The notes below the pieces were generated by a model, which was given only the letters and a program-made list of their open reading frames with translations, was not told where the DNA came from and did not search any database. From contig CAZCGA010000079.1 in assembly GCA_964498075.1 (NCBI GenBank), positions 1-28,948 of the forward strand: DNA of 28,948 nucleotides. The letters are read 5' to 3'. Within the stretch, counting starts at the first letter, position 1, and each line of letters opens with the position of its first letter. Made by a program: the position numbers and the translations under genes. This stretch comes from CAZCGA01 sp964498075. GTDB taxonomy: Bacteria; Desulfobacterota; Binatia; HRBIN30. This document shows, piece after piece, positions 16,498 to 23,389 of this stretch.

Positions 16498-17705
16498 AGC
16501 GGATCGCGATCACTGGAATGGGCAGCATCAACGCGTTGGGCGTTGGTGTCGAGCGCTTTGCGGAGGGATTGCGCGCCGGACGCTGCGGGATCGGTCCGCT
16601 GTCGTTGTTCCCCGTCACCGGCTTCCGTTCGACCTGCGCCGCGGAGGTACACGCGCTCGTAGCCCCGGGCTGGCTGCCGCCGCGCCTCGCGCGTCGTGCC
16701 TCGCGCTCGGCGCTGCTCGCCTTGATTGCCGCCGGTGAGGCGTGGCGCATGGCTGGCCTCGGCGCGGAGGCCGGGGCTGGTGTGGGCGTGGTGCTAGGAT
16801 CGACGACCGGCGGCATGGCCACCGGAGAAGAGGCGTATCGCAGATTCTTACAAGGGGAAGGATCGCAGCTGAGGTTGTCGGGATGGTTGGAGACACCGGT
16901 GTCGGTTCCCGTCGACGACGTTGCGAACGCGTTCGCCTGCACGGGCCCTCGACTGACGGTGTCGACAGCGTGCTCGTCCGGAGCCAACGCACTGGGCATT
17001 GCCTCGGACTGGATCCGCAGCGGGCGCGCAACGGTAGTGCTGTGCGGCGGTACCGACTCGCTCTGCCGGATGACGTACTCGGGGTTCAACGCGCTGCAGG
17101 CGCTCGATCGGGGACCGTGCCGCCCCTTCGACAAGCGCCGCGCTGGTCTGACCCTGGGCGAGGGTGCCGCGGCGTTCGTCTTCGAGGACTGGGAACGCGC
17201 CCAGGCACGCGGCGCGCGCATCGTGGGCGAGTTCGTGGGCTACGGTGTGAGTGCGGATGCGCATCACCTCACCCAACCACGCCCTGACGGCGCCGGCGCG
17301 GTGCTCGCCATCCGGCGGGCGCTCGCAGAAAGCGCCATGGACGTCGAGGCGATCGACTACATCAACGCCCATGGGACGGGGACGCCGCTCAACGATGTCG
17401 TCGAGACGCGCGCGATCAAGGCCGTCTTTGGGACGCGTGCCCATCGCATTCCCGTGAGCTCAACCAAGTCCATGGTCGGCCACTGCTTGGGCGCGGCCGG
17501 CGCGATCGAAGCGCTCGTCTGTGTGCTCGCGATCCGCGACGGCGTGGTGCCGCCGACGGCAACCCTCGACGAGCCGGATCCGGAGTGCGACCTGGACTAC
17601 GTGCCCAAGGCGAGTCGGCCGGCGGTCGTGCACACCGCCGTCTCCAACTCCTACGGGTTCGGCGGCAACAACACGAGTGTGATCATTCGCGCTGGGGAGC
17701 GATGA
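16494..17705 (+). CDS. Beta-ketoacyl-ACP synthase, active-site complete (second pair)
   Basis: A 403-aa FabF-type condensing enzyme. The active site is intact: Cys160 in VSTACSSGANALG, His293 in NAHGTGTPLND, and Lys325/His330 in TKSMVGHCLGAAG. The C-terminal NSYGFGGNNTSVII is canonical. It starts within the ketoreductase stop (ATGA) and ends within the start of its degenerate partner (ATGA), so the three are co-translated. Its active-site sequence (TACSSG) differs from the first ketosynthase (IACASG). The two may act at different stages, such as priming versus elongation, or on different chain lengths; that division is inference. Aryl polyene and xanthomonadin clusters also use several ketosynthases. 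Confidence 0.95.
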   Translation: MKRIAITGMGSINALGVGVERFAEGLRAGRCGIGPLSLFPVTGFRSTCAAEVHALVAPGWLPPRLARRASRSALLALIAAGEAWRMAGLGAEAGAGVGVVLGSTTGGMATGEEAYRRFLQGEGSQLRLSGWLETPVSVPVDDVANAFACTGPRLTVSTACSSGANALGIASDWIRSGRATVVLCGGTDSLCRMTYSGFNALQALDRGPCRPFDKRRAGLTLGEGAAAFVFEDWERAQARGARIVGEFVGYGVSADAHHLTQPRPDGAGAVLAIRRALAESAMDVEAIDYINAHGTGTPLNDVVETRAIKAVFGTRAHRIPVSSTKSMVGHCLGAAGAIEALVCVLAIRDGVVPPTATLDEPDPECDLDYVPKASRPAVVHTAVSNSYGFGGNNTSVIIRAGER

Positions 17706-18913
17706 TTGACTCCGTCGCCGTGACCGGCGTTGGCATCGTGAGCCCGATCGGCTTCGGGCGGCAACAGTTCTGGTCTGCGTTGTGCGAAGGGCGCTCCGGG
17801 ATCGCGCCGCTCGAACGGTTTCCAGTGCCCGACGGTGCACCGCGTCTGGCGGCGGAGGTGCGCGCCTTCGCCGCCCGCGAGTTCATCACGTCGGCGCATC
17901 TGCGACGCATGGACAACTTTTCGCGCATGGTGGTGGCTGCCGGGCGGATGGCACTGGACGACGCTCACGTCGTGGTGAGCCGCACGACGCCGGAAGCAGT
18001 GGGCGTGGTTGTCGGCTCGGCGTTGGGCGACATCTCCGAGTCGGCTTTGTATCTCGACCGCGTTTTCAGCAAGGGCCCGGCGGCCGCCAGTCCAATGATG
18101 TTTCCGAACCTGGTACTCAATGCCGCTGCCGGTTACCTGGCGATGGAGCTGGGCGTCACGGGTGCCAATTTCACGGTCGCGCAGGGAGAGACGTCGGGCG
18201 AACAGGCCATCATCCTCGGCAGCGAACTGGTCCGAGCCGGGCGCGCCGATCTCGTGCTGGCGGGCGGCGGCGATGAGTTGTCCGGGGTCGTCTACGAGGT
18301 CCATCGGCGCGCCCGCGCGCTGTCGTCGCAACGGGGCGGACCGGAGTGGTCGAGCCCGTATGATGCCGCCCGCAACGGTGTCGTCCTCGGCGAGGGAGCG
18401 GCCATGCTGGTGATCGAGCCGACGGCGCGGGCACGGGCGCGCGGCGCCACGATCCTCGCCGACATCGAGGACTCTGCGTCGTTCAGCGTGCCGGCTGCGG
18501 CGTACGACTGGCCGCGACGTGCAGCGATCCCGCAGACGCCGGCGCTGCGGTGGGCAGCGGATGGCGTCGACCTGGTCTGCGGGTCGGCGAATTCCTCGCG
18601 GGGTCTCGACGCCTACGAGATCGCGCTCGTCGCGCAGCTGCTGGGCGCGCGCGCCGACCGGGCCGCCCTGACTTCGATCAAGGGCGCCGTCGGGGAGTTC
18701 GCTGCCGCTGGCGCGCTCAGCGCCGCTACCGCTTGCCTCGCGTTGCGTGAGCAGACGGTGCCGCCGCTGTGCCAGCTGCGCGTGCCGGCGCCGGGTGCAC
18801 GCCTGCGGTTCGCCGCGCCGCGTGCGCAGGCGCGCCCGCTCGAGCGCGCACTGCAGTGTGGCATCAGCAGGGGCGGAGCGCTGGCGATGATCGGCTTCCG
18901 CCGGGCGCAATGA
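17702..18913 (+). CDS. Chain-length-factor-like ketosynthase partner, Cys replaced by Glu
   Basis: A 403-aa ketosynthase-family protein with all catalytic positions altered. The nucleophile region reads AQGETSGEQA, placing Glu163 at the Cys position. The HGTGT motif is replaced by GSANSSRGLDAYE (Asn297 at the His position), and the Lys/His motif reads IKGAVGEFAAAG, with Glu332 in place of the second His. KSQ-type domains have Gln at the Cys site, so Glu is distinctive. It most likely forms a heterodimer with the intact ketosynthase just upstream, to which it is coupled by ATGA. It is the last + strand gene of the cluster and ends 18 bp from the convergent radical SAM gene. The longer open frame upstream is an artefact of GC-rich sequence. 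Confidence 0.9.
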   Translation: MIDSVAVTGVGIVSPIGFGRQQFWSALCEGRSGIAPLERFPVPDGAPRLAAEVRAFAAREFITSAHLRRMDNFSRMVVAAGRMALDDAHVVVSRTTPEAVGVVVGSALGDISESALYLDRVFSKGPAAASPMMFPNLVLNAAAGYLAMELGVTGANFTVAQGETSGEQAIILGSELVRAGRADLVLAGGGDELSGVVYEVHRRARALSSQRGGPEWSSPYDAARNGVVLGEGAAMLVIEPTARARARGATILADIEDSASFSVPAAAYDWPRRAAIPQTPALRWAADGVDLVCGSANSSRGLDAYEIALVAQLLGARADRAALTSIKGAVGEFAAAGALSAATACLALREQTVPPLCQLRVPAPGARLRFAAPRAQARPLERALQCGISRGGALAMIGFRRAQ

Positions 18914-18931
18914 GCGTCGATGGGTGACGCT

Positions 18932-20137
18932 TCACGGGGTCGGTGTATCGGACGCCGATGCCGGCGCGGCGAGTGGCGGCCGGAAGTTGACGATGGTGCC
19001 ACGCCCGGGGCTGTGCTCGTTGAGAATGTCCTCGAACGGCCGCTGGTCGATGACCTCGAACTGACTGGTCTCCAGGGGAAAGCGGGCGCCCGACTCCGTG
19101 TAGGGTACCACTGCCGCCGAGCCGGCGGACAGTACGCCGACAATGGGGACGAGCTGGCGCTGAATCGCTGCACTCTCGCGTGTGGTGATGACGATCTTGC
19201 ACGTTGGCAGGCCGAGCGAGAGCAACGACACGAGACGGACGAAGCTGCCGTCGCTGATGCCGCGCTGGCTACGGCCGCCGGCAATCTGGCGCAGGCGCGG
19301 CACCGACAGGTAGACCTCCATACCGCATGCCAGCAGATGCTGCGCGTGCAGCCCGAGTACGGTCAGCTCGTACGCCAGGTCTGGGTTGAGCCCGACGAGG
19401 ATGCCTGGGTTCGCCACCCGCATGCCGGCCCGGAAGGCGCGGTCGAAATTGGTGAGTCGCCGCTCGAAGTCGGCGCGTGGGTTGTCGGGATCGGTCCCCA
19501 TGAACTTGGCATAGGCGTCGTGGGAGTACGTCTCTTGAAACGTGCACATCGTGAGCTTGGGCTTGAGGCTGCCGTCGGCGTCGCGCTCGATGCCGGCCAA
19601 GAGCGCGTCGAACTCGGGTGGGTCGATCGAGCCCACGTTGATGAGGACGTGTCCGAACTGCAGCTCTTGGGTCACGCGCAGCGCCTGGTTGACGTACGCC
19701 AAGGCCCACGGCCGATTGGCAGCGCGATACTCGCCCGTCAGCAGCGCCACGGCGTGCATGCCGCGCCGGCTGAGCAGGTGCAGTTGCTCGCGGACTTCAG
19801 CCAGGTCGGCGGTCTCACGGCGCAGCGCCTGGTTGTCGCGCCGCATCCCGCACATGCGACATTCGGCGTCGCAGGTGTTGGTCATGTAGAGCGGCGAGAA
19901 CGTCTCCAACGGCGCCTGCCGTCCCACCCGCGCCTGCCGAGCGAGCCCGTGCATGGCGTCGGCATCGAGGGCGGGTGAGCACCACAGCACGGCCATCTCT
20001 TCGGGTGTCAGGCCATGGCCGGTCTTCGCTCGATCGACGAGCGGCTCGAGACCACCACTCATGGCGCGCTCCTGCGCCCGGCGCAGCAGTGCCTCGATCC
20101 CTTCGGGCTGCAACTGAAACTCGTGCATCGGCTCCAT
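18932..20137 (-). CDS. ThiH/HydG-like radical SAM enzyme
   Basis: A 401-aa radical SAM enzyme of the biotin/thiamine-synthase-related group. The 4Fe-4S motif is Cys89, Cys93 and Cys96 in MTNTCDAECRMCGM. Further matches to ThiH and HydG are FQETYSHDAYAKF, the DFERRLTNFDRAFRAGM helix, YLSVPRLR and the late ITTRES. ThiH and HydG cleave the side chain of tyrosine, releasing p-cresol and dehydroglycine. No thiamine or hydrogenase maturation gene is nearby, so a different role is likely. It faces the ketosynthase operon tail to tail and has its own promoter candidate. The ATG at 20128 (M4) is an alternative start. Substrate identity cannot be read from the sequence; assignment to the ThiH-like group is firm, function is not. 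Confidence 0.85.
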   Translation of the reverse strand: MEPMHEFQLQPEGIEALLRRAQERAMSGGLEPLVDRAKTGHGLTPEEMAVLWCSPALDADAMHGLARQARVGRQAPLETFSPLYMTNTCDAECRMCGMRRDNQALRRETADLAEVREQLHLLSRRGMHAVALLTGEYRAANRPWALAYVNQALRVTQELQFGHVLINVGSIDPPEFDALLAGIERDADGSLKPKLTMCTFQETYSHDAYAKFMGTDPDNPRADFERRLTNFDRAFRAGMRVANPGILVGLNPDLAYELTVLGLHAQHLLACGMEVYLSVPRLRQIAGGRSQRGISDGSFVRLVSLLSLGLPTCKIVITTRESAAIQRQLVPIVGVLSAGSAAVVPYTESGARFPLETSQFEVIDQRPFEDILNEHSPGRGTIVNFRPPLAAPASASDTPTP

Positions 20138-20149
20138 TCTCCGCTACAG

Positions 20150-20179
20150 TCTATAGTGCACGTTACCAACGAGGGTCAA
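20150..20179 (-). promoter_or_regulatory. Sigma70-like promoter candidate for the ThiH-like gene
   Basis: Read on the - strand, TTGACC (20179-20174) and TATAGA (20155-20150) are separated by 18 bp. Both boxes are good matches. The ATG at 20137 lies 12 nt downstream of the -10 box, giving a very short leader; a GGAG lies just before that ATG. The 108-bp gap between the divergent genes would also have to hold the promoter for the 20246 unit, which I cannot identify. Confidence 0.5.
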
Positions 20180-20245
20180 CACGAGGCCACGGGACCGGAG
20201 GTGCTTGCAGCCGGCAGCGGGATCGTGCAGAGAGTGGGTCCGTCG

Positions 20246-20404
20246 ATGGCACGGGTGTCGTTTCGGGTGTTGCTTATGGCGCTCTTGCTTTCCGCGGGGG
20301 CTCTCCCGAACCCGTGGGGGCAAGCGCGTAAGAACGTAGTGGACCCGATGCACGTGCCGGCAGATCAGCAGGTGCGCCTGGTCGAAGGCGAGAACCCCGA
20401 ATGA
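20246..20404 (+). CDS. Small exported peptide (52 aa), unrecognised
   Basis: A 52-aa open frame: a basic start, a hydrophobic core (VLLMALLLSAGALP), then a polar tail ending in VRLVEGENPE. It looks like a signal peptide or single membrane anchor with a ~25-residue mature part. Its stop overlaps the start of the polysaccharide deacetylase gene by ATGA, the coupling style used throughout this locus, which supports it as a real gene. A GTG at 20234 is an alternative start. I do not recognise the family. It may be a small secreted partner, or its translation may mainly serve to couple ribosomes to the deacetylase. Confidence 0.55.
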   Translation: MARVSFRVLLMALLLSAGALPNPWGQARKNVVDPMHVPADQQVRLVEGENPE

Positions 20405-21210
20405 CGCCGGTCCACGCGTTGAGCGTCGACGTCGAGGACTGGTACCACGACGCAGCGGTGCGTGTGGTCGGGCCGGTGGAAAGCCGCGTCGAGTCCAACA
20501 CGCTCCGGTTGCTCGACATCCTGCAGGCACATGGAGTGCGTGCAACGTTCTTCTTGCTCGGCGAGGTGGCGGAGCGGTTCCCGTTGCTGGCTCGACGCGT
20601 TGCGGACGCAGGGAATGAGATCGGCAGCCACGGCTACCGGCATCGCGCCGTCATGCAGATGACGCGGCGCGAGTTCCGCGACGACGTGGAACGTTCGCTG
20701 CGCGTGATCGAAGACGCGACCGGCAGGCCGGTGCACGCCTACCGCGCGCCGTACTTTTCGATCAAAGCCGATGTGCGCTGGCCCATCGAGGTGCTCGCCG
20801 ACCTCGGTGTGCGTTACGACGCCAGCATTCTGGCGACTGACCGGCCGCCTGGGCTGGAGCTGGTCTGTCCGCGCCAACCGTTTCGCCACGCCAACGGCTT
20901 GTGGGAGGTACCGGTAGCCGTACTGCAGCTGTTGCACTTCTGGTATTTGCCGCTTGCGAGTGGCGCCGGGCTGCGGCTGTTGCCGCGCCGGATGCTCGAG
21001 CGCTGCGTGCAGCGTTTCGAGCGCGAGGTCGGAGCCGGCGTGTTCTACCTGCACCCGTGGGAGCTGGACCCTGCCGCACCGGCGGCGTCTCAAGTCAGCC
21101 GCTGGTTGCTGCGCGCCGGCCGCGCCCGGCTCGCGGAACGGCTCGGCGACCTGCTGCGCGCCCGCGCCTTTGCACCGATCGCCGAGGTCTTTGAAGAAGT
21201 GGCCAGCTGA
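20401..21210 (+). CDS. Polysaccharide deacetylase (NodB-type, DUF3473/XrtA-associated style)
   Basis: A 269-aa carbohydrate esterase family 4 protein that removes N-acetyl groups from polysaccharide or glycolipid sugars. Motif 1 is SVDVEDWYH (Asp10, Glu12, Asp13), motif 2 is SHGYRH (residues 76-81, metal-binding His pair), motif 3 is RAPYFS (from Arg115), and a late HPWELD supplies the C-terminal His. SVDVEDWYH and HPWE resemble the deacetylases found with exosortase/exopolysaccharide loci. No signal peptide is visible, so it may act in the cytoplasm or on a membrane-bound intermediate. The next gene, a multi-pass membrane protein, follows after 25 bp, consistent with a shared envelope-glycolipid role (inference). 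Confidence 0.9.
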   Translation: MTPVHALSVDVEDWYHDAAVRVVGPVESRVESNTLRLLDILQAHGVRATFFLLGEVAERFPLLARRVADAGNEIGSHGYRHRAVMQMTRREFRDDVERSLRVIEDATGRPVHAYRAPYFSIKADVRWPIEVLADLGVRYDASILATDRPPGLELVCPRQPFRHANGLWEVPVAVLQLLHFWYLPLASGAGLRLLPRRMLERCVQRFEREVGAGVFYLHPWELDPAAPAASQVSRWLLRAGRARLAERLGDLLRARAFAPIAEVFEEVAS

Positions 21211-21235
21211 CTCTGATTCGTCAAATGATGGCCGA

Positions 21236-22264
21236 ATGAAGCCCTCACTCAATACGTCACTGACAGGACTGTTCGGCGCCGCTGGTGTGGCGGTGCTTGC
21301 CATTCTGTGTTGGCGGTTCGGGTTCGCCGATCTCGCCGCGACCTTCAGCCGCGTGACGCCGGCATACCTCCTCGGCTACCTGGCCTTCGGATGCGCGGCA
21401 CTCATGGGCTACAGTCTGCGCTGGTGTTTGGTGGCGCGCACGCTCGGTGGCAGTCCCCCGTTTGCACGACTGGCGGCGGCCCGCCTCGCCGGGGATGCGG
21501 TGGGAGGGCTGCTGCCGACCGGTCGGATTTCCGGCGATCCGGTGCGCATTGCGCTCGTGTACGGCGATGGTCTCGGCGGTGCGCAGGCGACGGCGGGCGT
21601 CGCGATCGACCGGCTCATCGAGATGATGGGCAACACCATGTGCGCGGTGACCTACGTCGCGCTCTTCTCCTTTGCGCATGCGTCTGGTGGGTCGCCGCGG
21701 GTCGCGGTGAGTCTTCTGGTGACCCTGTGTATCTTGCTGCTGGCGTTGGCGGTTCCCCTCGGGATGCTGCGGCGTGGCATGCGGCCGCTGCAGCCCTTGT
21801 ACCGGCTTGCGGTACGCTCCGACCCTGCGACGCTCCCTGCGTGGGCGGGCGCGCTGCAGCGCACGGAAAGCTACCTGATGGAGTTCTTTCGTGATCATGC
21901 GTGGGCCAGCGTGTCGGCGCTTCTGGGCTCGCTGATCATCGAGGTTCTCGTCGTCATCGAGTACCACTGCCTTTTTGTTGCGTTCGGGATTGCGCTCGAT
22001 CTGCCGACGCTGCTGATGACGCTGGTCGCCAGCGGGATGGCGCGGGTCGTACCTGCACCCGCGGGCGTGGGCGCACTCGAGGCCGGTGAGGTCGCGGTGC
22101 TCGCCGCAGCCAGTGGGCGGCCGGAGATCGGGTTCGTCGTCGGCATCGTGATGCGGTTGCACGAGACGCTGTGGGCCGCTGCGGGCTTCGCTGTCCTGGT
22201 GTCGCAGGGCTTCTCGCTGGCGCGGCTGCGGTTGATGGCGGCTGAGGCCAAGTTGACGGCATGA
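21236..22264 (+). CDS. Lysylphosphatidylglycerol-synthase-type (UPF0104/AglD-like) membrane protein
   Basis: A 342-aa multi-pass inner-membrane protein with about seven or eight hydrophobic helices (for example GAAGVAVLAILCW, YLLGYLAFGCAALMGY, LLVTLCILLLALAV). The segment GYSLRWCLVARTLGG, then GGLLPTGRISGDPVRI, and ARVVPAPAGVGALEAG near residue 275 are characteristic of the UPF0104/LPG_synthase_TM family. In that family the conserved Pro-Gly-rich loops flank a lipid-binding cavity. Members act as flippases or regulators of lipid modification, and the catalytic aminoacyl-transferase domain of MprF is absent here. The ATG at 21236 follows the deacetylase; the stop overlaps the methyltransferase start by ATGA. 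A role in moving or modifying an envelope lipid is likely but unproven. Confidence 0.85.
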   Translation: MKPSLNTSLTGLFGAAGVAVLAILCWRFGFADLAATFSRVTPAYLLGYLAFGCAALMGYSLRWCLVARTLGGSPPFARLAAARLAGDAVGGLLPTGRISGDPVRIALVYGDGLGGAQATAGVAIDRLIEMMGNTMCAVTYVALFSFAHASGGSPRVAVSLLVTLCILLLALAVPLGMLRRGMRPLQPLYRLAVRSDPATLPAWAGALQRTESYLMEFFRDHAWASVSALLGSLIIEVLVVIEYHCLFVAFGIALDLPTLLMTLVASGMARVVPAPAGVGALEAGEVAVLAAASGRPEIGFVVGIVMRLHETLWAAAGFAVLVSQGFSLARLRLMAAEAKLTA

Positions 22265-22818
22265 CTGTCGGCCTCGCCCTGGCGTTTCTGTTCGCGCTCG
22301 GTTGGGTGCCGCTCTATCTGTGGCGGGTCGAGACGGTCAGCGACGCGCTCCCAGCGTACGCCGCCAGCGAGCGACTCTGGGTGCGAGCCACCCACGTCGT
22401 GCTCACGGTGCATTCCACCGCCGCCTGCATCGCGGTGAGCCTGGCAACCGACGTTCCCGTGTGGTCGGCGGGGGTCAGCGTGGGTCTGTTCGTCGCGGCA
22501 CTCGGCTTCTGGCTGTGGGGGCGGACGAGCATCGCTCCGCTGCGCGAGCGGCGGGCGCCGGATCAGCCACCGCTGCAGCTGCGGCGCGACGGCGCGTTCG
22601 GCGTCGTGCGGCACCCGCTTTACTTGAGCTACCTGATCGCCGCGGGCGCGCCGCTCATCGTCGCGTGGTGGGCTGCCCTCGGCGTGAGCTTCGCGCTCTG
22701 CTGCCTGACGCTCGCGGTCCGCGTGGCACAAGAGGAGCGCCGCCTGCACGCCCAGGTCGGCCCCGCATACGCCGCCTACTGCCGCGAAGTGAAGCGCTTG
22801 ATTCCGTTGTTGTGGTGA
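22261..22818 (+). CDS. ICMT/phospholipid-methyltransferase-like membrane protein
   Basis: A 185-aa protein with five or so hydrophobic segments. The C-terminal half carries RRDGAFGVVRHPLYLSYL (RHPxY, a SAM-binding signature) and EERRLHAQVGPAYAAYCREV, both typical of the isoprenylcysteine carboxyl methyltransferase and phospholipid methyltransferase (PEMT) superfamily. Such enzymes methylate a lipid substrate at the membrane surface. It is co-translated with the UPF0104-type protein through an ATGA overlap. Its substrate is unknown; the surrounding lipid genes suggest an isoprenoid or fatty-acyl headgroup. It ends 51 bp from a convergent lipoprotein gene. Confidence 0.85.
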   Translation: MTVGLALAFLFALGWVPLYLWRVETVSDALPAYAASERLWVRATHVVLTVHSTAACIAVSLATDVPVWSAGVSVGLFVAALGFWLWGRTSIAPLRERRAPDQPPLQLRRDGAFGVVRHPLYLSYLIAAGAPLIVAWWAALGVSFALCCLTLAVRVAQEERRLHAQVGPAYAAYCREVKRLIPLLW

Positions 22819-22869
22819 TTCAGCGCCCAGAGGCTGATTGCAGGCGCAGCCAACCGGAGATCTGGATGG

Positions 22870-23265
22870 CTAGCGCGCGACGCCGCTTTCGCTCGGGTCG
22901 TAGTCCACTCGGATCACTTCCGGCGCGCCCCCACCGAAGGCGTTACCGTCGGCAAACACCACCCGTCCCTTTGCCTTGTAGTACCACGACGTGCGTCGCG
23001 CGTCGTTGCCGAAGTAGAACGGGATAAAGACCTTACCGGTGGAGTAGCTGTTCTCGTCATCAGGCGTCCCGAGGAGTTCCTTGACCGGCTTCTTCCCCAT
23101 ACCAAGTTGCACCTTGGCCAAGGGGCTACCCGCCGGCGCAGGCACGCCCTTCGGGCTTGCAGCGGCCGCGGTGCCCGCCGTGCTTGTGGACGACGTCTGC
23201 GTGGAGCACGCCCCCAACATGATCGTCAGTCCTGCAACCGCCAGCCCTGTGCCGAATCGTCTCAT
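22870..23265 (-). CDS. BamE/SmpA-like small lipoprotein
   Basis: A 131-aa lipoprotein with a clear leader and lipobox TIMLGACS (mature Cys20). A Ser/Thr/Ala-rich linker is followed by a SmpA/OmlA-like domain: VQLGMGKKPVKELLGTPDDE, then aromatic strands (FIPFYFGNDARRTSWYYKAKG). This fold is shared by BamE and many envelope lipoproteins. It is transcribed divergently from the radical SAM gene at 23390, across a 124-bp gap. A second protein of similar architecture lies at 25328, so the radical SAM gene is flanked by BamE-like lipoproteins. Function is not known; it is unlikely to be BamE itself given its isolated context. Confidence 0.75.
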   Translation of the reverse strand: MRRFGTGLAVAGLTIMLGACSTQTSSTSTAGTAAAASPKGVPAPAGSPLAKVQLGMGKKPVKELLGTPDDENSYSTGKVFIPFYFGNDARRTSWYYKAKGRVVFADGNAFGGGAPEVIRVDYDPSESGVAR

Positions 23266-23353
23266 CAGTGGTCCCCCTGCACGCCCGCGAGTCGGCCCGC
23301 GTCGCGGGCTGCTTAGCGAACGGTGCGGGCGGCGTCAAGCACGCGATAGCACC

Positions 23354-23381
23354 TTGCCCCGGTCCGCCGCTCTGATATAGC
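23354..23381 (+). promoter_or_regulatory. Weak promoter candidate upstream of radical SAM gene
   Basis: TTGCCC (23354-23359) and TATAGC (23376-23381) are separated by 16 bp, in the 124-bp divergent gap. The ATG at 23390 is only 8 nt beyond the -10 box, so transcription would be nearly leaderless unless the start is the GTG at 23411 or 23420. Low confidence. Confidence 0.3.
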
Positions 23382-23389
23382 GTCCGGCT

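Noticed and set aside
18920..19978. A 352-codon + strand frame opposite the ThiH-like gene
   Set aside because: The - strand frame has CxxxCxxC and full ThiH/HydG motifs, so the + strand frame is a shadow.
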